Assembly (NCBI GenBank): GCA_030847615.1
Contig: JAUMIR010000004.1
Span: 229,814,501 to 229,878,500 of the forward strand
Direction of reading: 5' to 3'
From: Gambelia wislizenii
Lineage: Eukaryota; Chordata; Lepidosauria; Squamata; Crotaphytidae
Length of the DNA stretch: 64,000 nt
A program made the translations under genes and the position numbers. A model generated the notes under the pieces. The model made no database searches. It was not told where the DNA came from and worked only from the letters and a program-made list of their open reading frames with translations. Positions 12,222-23,519 of this stretch are shown piece after piece. Position 1 is the stretch's first letter. The number at the start of each line of letters is the position of its first letter.

Positions 12222-13090
12222 TATTCTTTCCGCTGCTATCATGGAACTAAGAAAAAATCCATATGTACTATCCAGTTTTTTATCCATAATGCCTTCAGAA
12301 ACATTTCTAGTAACATTACAAAATCTACCTTTTTTTAATTAACATATAAATCTTAAACCAATAACTTTTCACCTTCTTACCAGTCCACCACATATTAAAA
12401 AAAAAACCAAAAAACCTCTTTATCTTGACATCCCCAACATTGGTTTGAAACATTCTGGGACATTTTCAACAGCTTATTTAGGGTTAGATACCATCTATAA
12501 ATCATCTTATACAGGTTTTCTTTAAAATTCCTGCACAAAGTAAATTTTATATCTTTGGACCACATTTCCCCCCATATACCCACATGGACATTATGCCCAA
12601 AATTTGGGACTCACCTTATCATGTACCATACTCTTTTACAGGTTCTTCTTCTGTCTCTAGTTTCAAAAGCCATTTATACATTTGTTTAATTACATAGTCA
12701 CCATCTTTACACAATTCTAAATAAAACTCATTTTCTCTAACCTCTGTGGCTGCATTTCTCTTTATCTTGATTAAATCTATCCTTAAATTGCATATAAGCA
12801 AACCAATTAAAATATTTGCTTTCTTTAAGAATCAATCCTCTTGATTTAAACTTCCAGCTATCTTGTTCAAAATGCAAATGATCATCATAAACAACCATTT
12901 CCAAATTTTTAAGCCATTCTTTCCTTTAAAAAAGGATTCTTGCAGTGAGGTGGCTAATATTATCTTAGGGGGAAGTCTCTGTTTATATTTATGCCAAACT
13001 TGTAGGAGAGCCTTTCTAATACAATATATTTTTAAATTCAGTGTGTACCTTGACTTTATTATACCAAAGCTAGTCGTGCCAACAAAATCT

Positions 13091-14190
13091 TAAATTTGCT
13101 GCCTTCTGTTGGCAGATAGAATGGTCGGCAGAGAGAATGGTCCAGAACTATAGTTTAAAAAAAAATAAACATCTGGATTTCTCCATTGTTTTCTATGGAC
13201 AGCTTTCATTTCCACCCTGGAAAGGGGGAGAGTAGAGACTAAAATAACCAAGAAGCTCCATCTCCCAACAATACAGTGACATAACCCTGTCTCTGTAGCC
13301 ATAGTCGCAACTAGGAGAGTGCAAATCCTTATCTGGCTATGTTTTTTCTTCTGATCATGACCCCTCCCCTCACCATTTGTACACATGTATGTTTGTTTCT
13401 ACCAGCCTAGAAAAGAAGTCTTGGTATGCACACCTGTTTCTGTGCTTGGATATTCAGATTTCTGTGCTTATTGACACAGTAAGGTCTTATGAAAACTTGT
13501 GCTGTGATGAACAGATGCAAATTTCAGATTTTGATTGCAGATTTAATGCATAGGTTGCAATTTAATTCAGGTGCATCAGAAAGAAGTGAATCATTGAGGC
13601 TGAATAAGAGCACATATCAGGACAGAATTATTCAGAAAATAATCTGAAATGCATTTGATCATATGCTGAATGTTTTAATAATTCATATTATACCTTATTA
13701 GTGAAACCTTATGTTTCTGCTGCTGCTGCCACTGCTAAAGCCAGCTGAAAATTGACTTTCATTGATGTATTGGATATTTGCCTCGTGGTTGGGGAGTTTT
13801 ACACTTGACTCTGGGAATTTCCAAAAACATCATGCATTTACCAGGTGTGTTAATTGGCTTTTCTTTTGATGTTTTTACATATATTTCCTTTCCCTCCCCT
13901 CCTTGTGTTCTCTTTAAACAAAGGCCCATGAAACTGAGGAGGTATTGTTCTCTTTTTTCAGTTTCTTCTTTTATAGCAAAATGTCCTATTCCATGCCGTA
14001 TTGGCTTAATAAATGAAATAATTAATTATTAAAATTCCATCACCATAGCAAAAACAAACAAAAACAACCTGGCAACACGTCAAGGACTTCATGTAAATCT
14101 ATCATGAGGAAATCTATTTTTAAAAGCCTTCAGTAGGAATTAAGGATTTTAAGAGACATAATGCCACAAGCATGTTTTGAGTAATTTTGG
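13091..14190. other. Unassigned intronic sequence
   Basis: No recognised repeat or exon. The sequence is moderately AT-rich. Confidence 0.5.
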
Positions 14191-14209
14191 AACAGTTGCA
14201 TCTAGGAGT

Positions 14210-14420
14210 ATGCTGGTGGGCATTACTATGTAGGTCAGCAGTCTACCAGGTGCCCCCTAATTATTTTTAACCACAATTTCCATTGTGCTTGGCCATTAGA
14301 CATATAGATCACAGCTGAGAATTGGGTAGCCCCCCAGATATAGTTGCACGGCACTTCCCAGTAATCGTAACTAGCCTAGTCAACAGTGCGGAATGCTGGG
14401 GATTGCAGATCTGTGGTTAA
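14210..14420. repeat. Diverged palindromic MITE
   Basis: The segment from CCCCAGATATAGTTG (about 14330) to GGGGATTGCAGATCTG (about 14410) has the inverted layout of the CCTCCAGATGTTGTTG family but is strongly diverged. Confidence 0.4.
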
Positions 14421-14492
14421 GGATGTGTACTTCTGTTGGATATGAAATTCTTAGAAATACTGTATTCCAGCACCTTGGATATTTATGATAAG

Positions 14493-14495
<3 letters not shown>

Positions 14496-14533
<38 letters not shown>

Positions 14534-14932
14534 CTTTTCTTCGCAAACGAAGATTCAGGAAGGACTCATCCCGCGCTTTCTGCAAGCACGCTGATGACTA
14601 AAAAGGCCAATCCAAGATAAACAAGTCTGGTTGCAGAAAGCACAACAGAAGGTCTCCTTGGGTGATGTTTTTGGGTTGTGATTCTTTCTGCGTTGTTGTT
14701 TCTCTTCAAGACTTGTTCGTCATGAGTTCTCAAATAAGACTGCAGCATTGTGGATAGTGCGTCTCCATGCCTCCCGATGTGAGGCCAGGGCGGACCACTG
14801 TTGGTGATCAATTTGGCCGAGCCTGAGATGTTGTTTCAGGGAGTCTTTGTATCGCTTTTTTGGAGCGCCCCTCTTACGCTGAGCCATGGGGAGTTCACCG
14901 TGAGGCCAGTTCTGTGCACGCTGCGCTCCACC
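14496..14932 (-). mobile_element. 5'-truncated (TC)n-tailed LINE
   Basis: The element is 437 bp, flanked by an 11-bp duplication ATGATAAGTAT (14485-14495 and 14933-14943). Its 3' end, read on the minus strand, is a (GA)n tail. The minus-strand frame encodes the C-terminus of a non-LTR retrotransposon protein (motifs RYKDSLKQHLRLGQIDHQQW and WRRTIHNAA). Sister copies are at 19367, 28299 and 42053. Target-primed reverse transcription explains the truncation and duplication. I do not assign the clade beyond non-LTR. Confidence 0.85.
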
Positions 14933-15207
14933 ATGATAAGTATAATAAATTGTATTAAAGGCAAACAAATGTGTACATTTAAATGTACCGTAACTGGTTA
15001 TTATTACAAAAAAAAAAATCACTGTACTGTATCTACTTTTTCTGTCTTCTCCCTCATGTGGATATTGTTGTTGTTAATTGCCATCAAGTCAATTTCAACT
15101 TCTGATGACCCCATGAATGAGAGACCTCCAAGTCACCCCTATCATCAACAGCCCTGCTCAGTTCTTCCAGACACAGGGCCATGGCTTCCTTGATTGAGTC
15201 TATCCAT

Positions 15208-15279
15208 CTGGAATGCAGTCTTCCTCTTTTCCTGCTGCCTTCTTTTCTGGAATGCAGTCTTCCTCTTTTCCTGCTGCCT
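15208..15279. repeat. Tandem duplication, 39-bp period
   Basis: A unit beginning CTGGAATGCAGTCTTCC at 15208 is repeated exactly at 15247, inside the BovB 3' region. It is a local slippage duplication not expected in BovB. Confidence 0.9.
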
Positions 15280-15569
15280 ATCAGGTATCATTGTCTTTTC
15301 TAGTGAGTCATGCCTTCTCATGATATGGCCAAATTATGACAGTCTCAGTCATCTTGGCTTCTAGAGAGAGTTCAGGCTTTATTTCTTCTAGGAACCATTT
15401 ATTTGAATTTTTCACAGTCCATGGTATCCGTAGAGCTCTTTTCCAGCACTACATTTCAAATAAGTTGTTTCTCCTCCCATCAACTTTCTTCACTGTCAGC
15501 TTTCACAACCATACATACGAATTGGAAATACGATGGCATGGAGAATCCATACTTCAGTATTTAATTATA

Positions 15570-15997
15570 TAGTAGTACCCCTGCATCCGCTGATTCACCA
15601 TCCATGGATTTGATTACCCACAGATGGTGACAGTGGGGGGTTGGATGGGGGAGGGAGGGGAGGAGGAGTGACCTGCCTCCCTCCTCCCTTTACCCCTGAG
15701 ATTGCTCCCAGGCTGAAATGGCGACATGGGGGTGAAAGGAGGGGAGGAGGGATCTTCCTCCCTCCTCCCTTTGCCCCCGGGATCATTGCCCGGGATTGCT
15801 TCCAGGGTGGAAATGGCAATACGGAAGTGAAAGTAGGGAAGGAAAGATCTCCCTCCTTCCTCCCTTTGACCCCAGGATCACTGTGTAGAATTGCTCCCAG
15901 GGCAGAAATGGCAATGGGGGTGTTCGTTATTATCTATGGATTTTGTTATCCACAGGGGGCCCTGGAACCAATTCCCAGCAGTTACGGGGTCCTACTA
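15570..15997. mobile_element. Tigger-like element with internal GC-rich VNTR
   Basis: Inverted termini (TAGTAGTACCCC on the left; TAGTAGGACCCC read from the right) sit between TA dinucleotides, inside the BovB. The interior repeats a unit of roughly 90-100 bp about three times: a GAAATGGC motif recurs at about 15715, 15810 and 15905, each followed by purine-rich then pyrimidine-rich blocks. It belongs to the same family as 6829-7408. It has no transposase. Confidence 0.75.
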
Positions 15998-16838
15998 TAT
16001 ATCTTTACACTTCAGGATCTTGTCTAGTTCCTTCATAGCTGCCCTTCCATGTCCTAGTTTTCTTCTGATTTTTTGATTGTAGTCTCCATTCTGATTAATG
16101 ATTGAGCCAAGATATGGAAAAACTTGAACTATTTCAATGTCTTCATTGTCTACTTTAAAGCTATATGTTCAACTATAAACCTACCTTTGCACGTTCTTTC
16201 TTGACTTTCTTCAGTAATTGTTCCAACTATTTGCTATTTTTTGCTAGTCATATGGTATCATCTGCATATCTTAAATTGTTGATGTTCCTTCCTACAGTTT
16301 TCATGCCTCCTTTCTCAGAACCTAATCCTAGTTTCTGCATATGTTCAGCATACAAGTTAAACAGATAAAGTGGTAAAATGCAGCTTTGCCTGACCCCTTG
16401 CCAGTTGGAAACCATTCTGTTTCTCCATGTTCTGTCCTGATAGTAGCCTCTTTTCCTGACTACAGGATATACATCAGGACAATCAAATTTTGTGGCACAC
16501 CTATTTCTTTAAGAGCAATCCATAGTTTTCCATGATCTACACAATCAAAGGTTTTGCTATAATCTATAAAGCACATGCTAATTTTCTTTTTAAATTCTTT
16601 GGTGCACTCCATTGTCTAACCTATATTTGCAATATGATCCATAGTGCCTCTTCCTTTCCTGAACCCAGCTTGGACATCTTGCAGTTCTTGCTCCATATAT
16701 GGTAAAAGTCTTTGTTGTAGAATTTTGAGCATCACTTTGTTTGCATAGGAAAATAATGCACTGGTCCTGTGGTTACTGCAATCCCTGGTGTCCCCTTTCT
16801 TGGGGATTGGAAGGTATCTTGAGCATTTCCAGTCTGTG

Positions 16839-17364
16839 TGTCCCACTCTCACACTGTACCAGCATTGAGAGTGCCCAAAGTTCAGAAAGGATAGCAACAA
16901 GAGATATGGGTCGGCCCAGTCCAGGGTCAGAAGTTGTAAATCAGAATAGAGTCAGAAAGTCAAGGTAGCAGAGTCAGGAAACAGCCCAAGGGTCATAAAT
17001 CAAGTACTTACAGTAGCCAAGTCAGGTTGCGAGGTCGACTGAAAGTTTGCTTTTAGTAATTCAACCGGAGGAAGCTCCCTGCTTATAAAGACAGCCAGCT
17101 CAGCCAACACCTACATTGCAGATAGCATTTCAAGAGTGTATTTAACAGCTGTGTATGCGTACCTTTCACTCCATCTGTGGGGAGGGTTTGTGCCAGATGC
17201 CAAGACTTTCCCAGTGGCTTGAAGGTCTTTCTTCCACCTCCTCTTTCTGTTGTGAATCTTGTTGACCTGGAGGAGAACTCAGCTAACTATCAGGCAACTG
17301 CTTCTTCTGTGGTACGTCTGCTTTATCTTTTGAGGAAGACAAACTCTCGGGGAGGGGCATGATA
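16839..17364 (-). mobile_element. Solo LTR inserted in BovB RT
   Basis: A 526-bp insertion separates two adjacent BovB RT codon blocks (..QQWPT and DWK..). It is flanked by a 5-bp duplication CTGTG (16834-16838 and 17365-17369). Ends are TGTCCC on the plus-strand left and, on the minus strand, TATCATGCCCC, a one-base departure from TG. Read on the minus strand, a TATA-like TTTATAAG precedes a plausible start region. Size, short duplication and ends fit a solo LTR from a retroelement. The parental family (Gypsy or ERV) is not resolved. Confidence 0.75.
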
Positions 17365-18507
17365 CTGTGGGCCATTGTTTTGTTTTCCATATTTGTTGAC
17401 AGATTTTAGTTAGAACTAGAGCAGATTTTGTCTCTGTAGCTTGAAACAGCTCTAGTGGCATGCCATTTTTTCCAAAGTGTTCTGAATGCAGCTTCCACTT
17501 CACTATCTAAAATTAAAGGTTCATATTTAAATGGTTCCTCCTTGAATGAATCTGTTTCATCTTTTTTATATAGCTTTTCTGTGTATTGTTTCTATCATCT
17601 TTTTATTTCTACTTGGCCATGTAATGTGTTCCCCTGCTGGCTGTAGAGCATCCCTATTCTTGGTTTAAATTTACCTTTGATTTCTCTGATCTCGTGGAAG
17701 AGGTCTCTTGTTCTTCCTTTTTTGTTGTCATCTTCTATTTTTTGGCACTGATTATTATAGTAGATCTCCTTGTCCCTGCACACAAGTCTCTGAACAATTA
17801 TAGTCAGGGTTCTGACCCTATTTCTTTTGCTTCTTATCTGTCCTTAACTGTTCGAAGAGTTTCATCTGTCATCCATTGAGGCTTCTCTTTCTTTTTGGCT
17901 GCAGATAGTGTCTTTTTGCATTCCTCCCTATAATGTCCCTGGCTTCAGTCCAGAATTCTTCTGGCTCCTGGGTCCATTAGGCTTAATAGCACAAATCTAT
18001 TTTTTACATTATCAATAACTTCAACAGGGATGTTCTTCAGGTTGTATTTTGTCATGAAGGTTGGTTTCGTGTTCTTCTTTAGCTTTACTCTAATTTTTTA
18101 TATTAGTAGTTTTATAGTTTCTGTCACAATCATCACAAAGTGGAGCTTCTCTATCTTCTGCTCCCAAATATGTTGTCTATTTGATTTCTAAATTGGCCAT
18201 CAGGTTATGTCCACATATATAGTTCCCTCTTTGGTTGCTTGAAGAATGTGTATGCGAAGAACAAGCTGTTGGCCTCGCAAAATTCAATCAGTCACTCTCC
18301 TGCTTCATTTCTTGATCCTAGGCCAAATTTTCGTACAAACTTTGATTCTGCTCTGCTTCCTACTTTTGCCTTCCAATCACCTATGTTTAACAAGAAGTCC
18401 AGTTTTGGTATGTGATCAGTTTACCATGCCTCCACCTACACAAACTAATAAGCATGATCTGTGGTGCCACTGCTGTTTTCCCTGAGAGATCTTCTGCCAA
18501 TGTCAGT

Positions 18508-18597
18508 GTGTTGATTGTGTATTCCTGCAAGACAAGGGGTTGGATTGGATGGCCTTTGTGGTCTCTTCCAATGCTGTGATTCTGTGATTTAGACCTA
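18508..18597 (+). mobile_element. CR1 LINE 3' end
   Basis: The sequence GGGTTGGATTGGATGGCC, then TCTCTTCCAATGC and TGTGATTCTGTGAT, is the typical CR1 3' terminus with its short octamer-like tail. It lies exactly between the 5' sides of the two opposed BovB copies. Only the last 90 bp are present. Confidence 0.75.
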
Positions 18598-19695
18598 TAG
18601 TCTAAATAAGAGGTCATTGTCAGGACATAATATGGAGAAACAGAATGGGTTCCCATTTGCGGTGGGGTCAGACAAGGCTTCATTTTATCACTCTCTATTT
18701 AATTTATACACATATATAGAAAGCTGGATTAGACTTAGAGGAAGCAGGCATGAAAATGGGGGAAAGAACACCAACAATCTAAGAAATACAGTTTATACCA
18801 TGTTACTTGCAGAAAATAGCAAAAATTAGAACAACTGTTGACAAAACTTAAGTAAGAAAGAGCAGAAATAGACTTAAAGTTGAATATTAAAAAGACAAAA
18901 ATAGTAACCACCAATGATTTAGATAACTTTAAACTTTAAAGTGGGTAATGAAGACATTGAAATTAATAAATATTTTATATATCTTTGTCTCAGATATTAA
19001 TCAAAATGGAGATGGTATTCAAGAAATGAGAAGATTAAAGCTTGGAAGGGCAGTTATGAAGGAACTAGATAAGATCCTCAAGTGTAAAGACAAATCATTA
19101 GATACCAAAGTCAGAGTCATCCTATATTTTTTTCAGTTTTTTCTGTGTATGGTTGTGAAAGCTAGAGAGTGGAGAAAGTTGACAGGAAGAAAATCAACAC
19201 ATCTGAACTGCAGTGCTGGAGGAGATTTCTATGGGCTGCTAAAACACAAATAAATGGATCCTAGAGCAAATCAAGCCTGAACTCTCACTAGAAGCGAAGC
19301 TATCTAAACTGAGGCTGTTGTACTTTGGCCATATCATAAGATGATGCGATTCAGTCGAAAAAATGATCTCTCTCTCTCTCTCTGGCTTTTCTTCGCAAAT
19401 GAAGATTCAGGAAGGACTCATCCTGCGTTTTCTGCAAGCGCGCTGATGACTAACAAGGCCATGATAGACAAGTCCGGTTGCAGAAAGCACAGCAGAAGGT
19501 ATACTCAGTAAATTGAAAGGCAGTAGGAAAAGAGGAAGACCACACTACAAGTGGATTGTTTCAGTCAAGGAAGCCACAACCCTGAGTTTGCAAAAACTGA
19601 ACAGAGCAGTTAATGACCAGGACTATTAGAGATCTCTCATATGGGTACAATAAATCAAAGTTGACTTGACAGTGGATAACAATATCAACAAAAAG
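18598..19695 (+). mobile_element. BovB/RTE LINE 3' fragment (opposite orientation)
   Basis: Plus-strand frames give the C-terminal BovB protein: NNLRNTVYTMLLAENS near 18775, then SDINQNGDGIQEMRRLKLGR and KELDKILKCKD at 18980-19095, then the region for the terminal 'YFGHIMRR' block near 19325. The 3' end at about 19690 carries an AAC-rich tail. The copy is broken by stops and by a (TC)n-LINE insertion at 19367. With the minus-strand BovB it forms an inverted pair with 3' ends pointing outward. Confidence 0.85.
19367..19500 (-). mobile_element. Short (TC)n-tailed LINE 3' end
   Basis: About 130 bp homologous to the 3' end of 14496-14932 and 42053-42985. It starts with (TC)n and TGGCTTTTCTTCGCAAATG, and has a small internal deletion. 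It interrupts the plus-strand BovB. The flanking duplication is too short to call. Confidence 0.8.
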
Positions 19696-20634
19696 GAATG
19701 TGGACAATGCCCTAATCAAATTTTATCAGACAAACATACTGTAATTTCTCAAGCGGGTTTATCATGTCATAAAGGCTTTTGAAAACGAATGGCTTTGCTA
19801 CATTAGCTCATCCTATGAAAGACCGATAGTGCAGTCCTTTAATGTCTATTCACAAGTTGAATTCAGTGTGACTTACTCCCAAGTTAAGTATGTATGGGAT
19901 TGCAGCCTGAAATGTTGAACCTTTCTTTACACTGAAACTCTTAGCCTTGGCTGAGCCCATGAAGAATTGGTTCCACAGCTAAATATGTCTGCTGTCACCC
20001 ATTATGTTTCCTTTGGTCATGTTAAAACACCTATTATTAGACTGTTAGTTTTGGTAATGTTGATCAAATTAGGTATTAGCCTGTGCTTAATTTATAATAA
20101 TTGTAAAATTTTGCTACTTAGGAAAAAAATGGTTCACTGGATGTAGGGTATATGGTAAATTGATAATGGGATTTTTAAAACCTAATAGGCATCCAAGGAA
20201 ATAATTAGATGCCTCAAGTGAATACTATTCTGTGCAAGCTTTTCTTCCAAGTTTAATCAGTCTACAAGATGAAGTCTATTATAAGCTAGCTTTTGTTGCA
20301 AATTAGTAAAATGTTTAATAATTGGTACTCTGTGGTTTCCAGTTTATTTCTCCATATAAAGGTTAATTAGGTTTGACTCCGGGAATGAAATAGTTGTAAC
20401 CAGTTATTAATTTTTCAGATTCATTAGGCAATTGATTTTAATTACTCTGCTTGTCACTGTGTGGAAATAGCCATCTACGTATCTAATATTTTGTGGTGAA
20501 GTCTAGTACTCTCTACTTACTGGTGGACATAGTTCTGATTCCCCCCTCCCCCTGCATGGCATAAGCATTAGGCTTCTTTTTTTTCTTTTCTTCACCTTTC
20601 TGGATCACCCTGCCATAGGTTCCAAACATTTCCA
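19696..20634. other. Unassigned intronic sequence
   Basis: AT-rich intron. No repeat or exon was recognised. Confidence 0.5.
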
Positions 20635-20880
20635 GCACCCGCAGTTTAGCCACCATGTTGCAAGTTCGATGCCAGCGGGCTCCAAGGTTCACTCAGCCTT
20701 CCATCCTTTCGTGGATCAGTAAATTGAGTACCCAGCTTGTGGGGGCAATTAGCTAACACACATTGGAAACTGCTTAATGCAGTGTAGGTGTGTAAATGGC
20801 TATTGCTTAAAACAATTTGTAAGCTGCTCTGATAGCCTTGTGGCTGAAGAGCGGGGTATAAATAAATTTTTAAAAATCAT
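20635..20880 (+). mobile_element. tRNA-derived SINE with L2-type tail
   Basis: An RNA polymerase III B-box-like AGTTCGATGCC near 20675 is followed by the body AGGTTCACTCAGCCTTCCATCC. The 3' end GAGCGGGGTATAAATAAAT is shared with L2 LINEs, which probably supplied the enzymes for mobility. The 5' part with the A box is degenerate or missing. Confidence 0.7.
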
Positions 20881-21740
20881 GCACCATTCTTTTCTCTTGT
20901 CTTCAGTGTTTAAAAAGGAAGCCTGTGAAACTGCTATTTATTGGCTATTTTAGGCCTAGGAGACTGCCCGTTGTAAAAGAGGCCTGCCTTCAGCCTAAAA
21001 TGACCCAGCAGGGCAAAACATAGCAAAAACTCCCTAGAGGATATTTGAGGGAAAATAACTTTCAAACTTTTTTGCAAGGGGGTGGCTATGGGGGAGTATA
21101 GCCCTCCGTTGTTGCCTAGGGGGGCAGTGAGCCCCCCATGCCTGACAGTTGCCCATCTCTGAGCTCTACTTTCTCATAATACCTAGTCTTCCATTTTTAC
21201 CCGTGTTTGTTCTCCAATTCCATCATACTTACAAGATGTGGCTAGGCTCTTGTTTCTTCCTTCGCAACTGTGAATATCTGCCATGTGCTACCTATTTTGG
21301 GAGTCTACCCAGACTATTCTGTGATGTTTTCCCACACATACCTGAAAGTATAATCAACCCTTGCTAAAATGAAAGATGAGCTGTGGTGCTTGGCACCAAA
21401 CCCAGGAATTTCCATTATAAAGGGACATAGCCAGTGCCTGGTGAGGAAGCTCAGGGAGTAATTGTCCCAGACCTCACTATGAGGGGAGAGCGAATGCACA
21501 CATGGAGGGGGCCACATCAGCATTGGCTTTGCTGCAGTGTTGCTGAGCCCTGAAGAATCTCACTAATTCCATAAACCTAATGGGGGGGGGAACCACAAAA
21601 CAAATTCTACTGGTAGCAGTGTCCTTTTATCATGACAGCATAAGTAAGCCAGTACAGCTACAGGTGATGCTAATAGTTACAACCCAGCCCAATTGTACTC
21701 AGAGGTTGTTCTTATGATAGTTATAGTCCTCTTTTTTTTT
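20881..21740. other. Unassigned intronic sequence
   Basis: No gene. The stretch near 21060-21165 ends in GTTGCCCATCTCTGA, which resembles a common hAT terminus, but no partner end was found. Confidence 0.45.
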
Positions 21741-21749
21741 TCCCTTCAG

Positions 21750-21930
21750 GGAACCCTAGATGGCTCACACACTATTCCTTCTGCTCTTCACTGTATCCTC
21801 ACAACAACCCTGTGTGGAAGGCCAAACTGAGAGTCCATGACTAGCCCAAAGTCTCACCTAGTAAACTTCATGGCTGCGCAGGGCCTAGTAGCCTAATTTC
21901 CTGAGTCTCAATCCACCATGCTGACCACAG
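21750..21930 (-). mobile_element. tRNA-derived SINE (minus)
   Basis: The segment TATCCTCACAACAACCCTGTG through TGAGTCTCAATCCACCATGCTGACC is the reverse complement of the common squamate tRNA SINE body and its degenerate promoter end. It is diverged. Confidence 0.65.
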
Positions 21931-22154
21931 GGAAGGGGCCTCAAATGAACATTCTGCCAGAGTCTCTCCATGTCTTTAAAAAAGTCCCTGGGCATGGCAA
22001 ATGTGTGGGAGGGGGTATACCATATTACCTTTGCTCAGATTCATGATGAGGTCAGAAGGTTTTTGCCCTATGTTCCCTTTTCTGGTTCTCCTTCTGGAGT
22101 CTGGAGGGTAGGACATATGGAGGACACTGTGGAAAACAACAGTAAGCTCTTTAT

Positions 22155-22215
22155 TCTCAGAGGGGTAGCCGTGTTTCTCTGTTCAAGCAGCAGAAGCAAC
22201 AAAGAGTGATTGAAA
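22155..22215. repeat. Dispersed repeat fragment, unclassified
   Basis: GGGTAGCCGTGTTTCTCTGTTCAAGCAG is a fragment I recognise as part of a common amniote dispersed repeat. A likely other part of such a repeat occurs at 56480-56580. The class is not assigned. Confidence 0.4.
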
Positions 22216-22439
22216 GCCACCTGAATTTCACCCAAAATGACATTTGTAAGGGGAAGATATAGAACAGGGGTATAAATAAGCTACCTGGAATTATTGCATT
22301 CAGAAATATTTCAGTTGCTAGGAAACATCAACCTGACCATAGTTTCCCACTCCGTGTGCAGCACCTTATTTTTCACACAGTGAAACAGATACACTCACAG
22401 TCATCACATGCTTTTTGATTTCTGTTTTTACCTACATCA

Positions 22440-22570
22440 GGGATGGGATTTGTGTGGAACCATGTGTACATTGTTGAACTGCGCCTCCCAGAATTCCTCA
22501 CCATTAACTATAATGGCTGGGGCTGCTGGGGATTGCAGTCCAACAACATCTGGAAAGCCATACAGTTTCC
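22440..22570. repeat. Palindromic MITE, CCAGATGTTGTTG family
   Basis: CATTGTTGAACTGCGCCTCCC pairs in inverted orientation with GGGGATTGCAGTCCAACAAC. It lies directly upstream of the L2 3' end. Confidence 0.65.
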
Positions 22571-22578
22571 ATCTCTGC

Positions 22579-22986
22579 ACTATTCCTCTGGGAGGAATCT
22601 GCTTCAGCCACAAAAATCTAGGCTGTCTGCAACCTCCCAGAGGGCCTTTTTGGTAATCGCCCCCAATTTATGGAATGGCCTGCCGAATGAGATCCGTCAG
22701 TTGACAAGCTTGAGTAGCTTTAAAAAAGCACTAAAGACGGATCTCTTTCGCCAGGCCTTTCCTGATTAGATCCCGGCCTCAGGAGCTCAGTCTCCTGGCT
22801 TTTTAAAATTATGTATATATTTGTTTTTAATGTGTTTTTAGTTAGAAGGTTTTACTTTTATAGTGTTTAATGTCTTTTTATGGGGGAGGGTGGGGGTGGG
22901 TGGTGTTTTTAGTCATTATAATGTTTTAATTGTTGGAAGCCCTCCCCCCCCGGTTGTTTTTAGCAGAGGGGCGGGGTATAAATAAA

Positions 22987-23018
<32 letters not shown>
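22579..23018 (+). mobile_element. L2 LINE 3' end
   Basis: The plus-strand frame ends at 22769 and encodes the L2 ORF2 C-terminus (IAPNLWNGLPNEIRQLTSLS, then KTDLFRQAFPD). A 3' UTR follows, with GCGGGGTATAAATAAATTTT and an (ATT)n tail at 22990-23018. It is 5'-truncated. Confidence 0.85.
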
Positions 23019-23022
<4 letters not shown>

Positions 23023-23519
23023 TTGGAGAAATTTACTCTGAACGTGATCAGTAAGGTGAATGCTTTAGTGCAGCCACCTCCTGAGAGTGATGGAGCAAGA
23101 ACGGTAGAGAAGCTGTGAGAACACCGCTGAGCAAGCATACTGTGGGACCAAAAACAACCATCAGATTTAGTAGTGCAGTGCAGTGGGACCGACAACCCAC
23201 TGGACCACTTCATCACTACTGGTTTGCTACAGATCTGAAATTAATTGACATGACTTCAATATATAACCAGTGGGTTTTTTGTCTACAACAAAATTAACAG
23301 CTTTATTGCTTTGGCAGTTAATTTAACTGAAAGGGCTGATTTCCATGTAACAACAGCATCCGTTCTTTGTTTTGTATAATTGTATTTCATTCTGTAAAAT
23401 ATTCTAGGGTGCAAGAGGGATTGGCTTCTTCAGAGCTGAAGGGAAATTTATTTTGTACTCGATCCACGCCAAATGTTCTTTGCATCTATTCTCAATTTAA
23501 TTTCTGCATTTCTCCACAG

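Larger units (their letters stand above)
10480..13090 (-). mobile_element. L1 LINE ORF2 fragment, split by mariner
   Basis: Minus-strand frames at 12395-12583, 12619-12801 and around 12900-13080 resemble the C-terminal third of L1 ORF2, with landmarks such as ENLYKMIYRWYLT and CWGCQDKEVF. The L1 sequence continues left of the mariner, where 10720-10920 in minus sense resembles the L1 ORF2 end and 3' UTR. Many stops and frameshifts show decay. Boundaries are approximate. The target TA of the mariner lies within this L1, so the L1 is older. Confidence 0.75.
15067..18490 (-). mobile_element. BovB/RTE LINE, interrupted twice
   Basis: The 3' end at 15067 carries a GTTGTTGTT tail and the characteristic TCTGATGACCCCA. 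Further along the minus strand are RT segments: LPIPKKGDTRDCSNHRT and DVQAGFRKGRGTMDHIANI at 16616-16830, ICQQIWKTKQWPT near 17370-17420, and KEIYYNNQCQKIE and TRDLF at 17595-17783. Endonuclease-region sequence reaches about 18480. A Tigger-like element (15570-15997) and a solo LTR (16839-17364) interrupt it. Stops and frameshifts show it is dead. BovB is abundant in squamates. Confidence 0.88.
1..23519 (+). other. CDKAL1: Last intron of CDKAL1 (3' part)
   Basis: This assignment is inferred from the terminal exon that begins at 23520. The interval ends in a good acceptor: a pyrimidine-rich stretch, then CAG at 23517-23519. No earlier CDKAL1 exon was found in any frame, so the intron is longer than 23.5 kb here. 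CDKAL1 is known for very large introns in vertebrates, which fits. The interval is filled with mobile elements in both orientations, several of them nested. Confidence 0.72.

Noticed and set aside
18598..19250. Host gene exon suggested by the 101-codon frame at 18948-19253
   Set aside because: The motifs are those of the BovB reverse transcriptase C-terminal region.
20950..21165. Possible hAT element ending in GTTGCCCATCTCTGA
   Set aside because: No matching left terminus or 8-bp duplication could be found.
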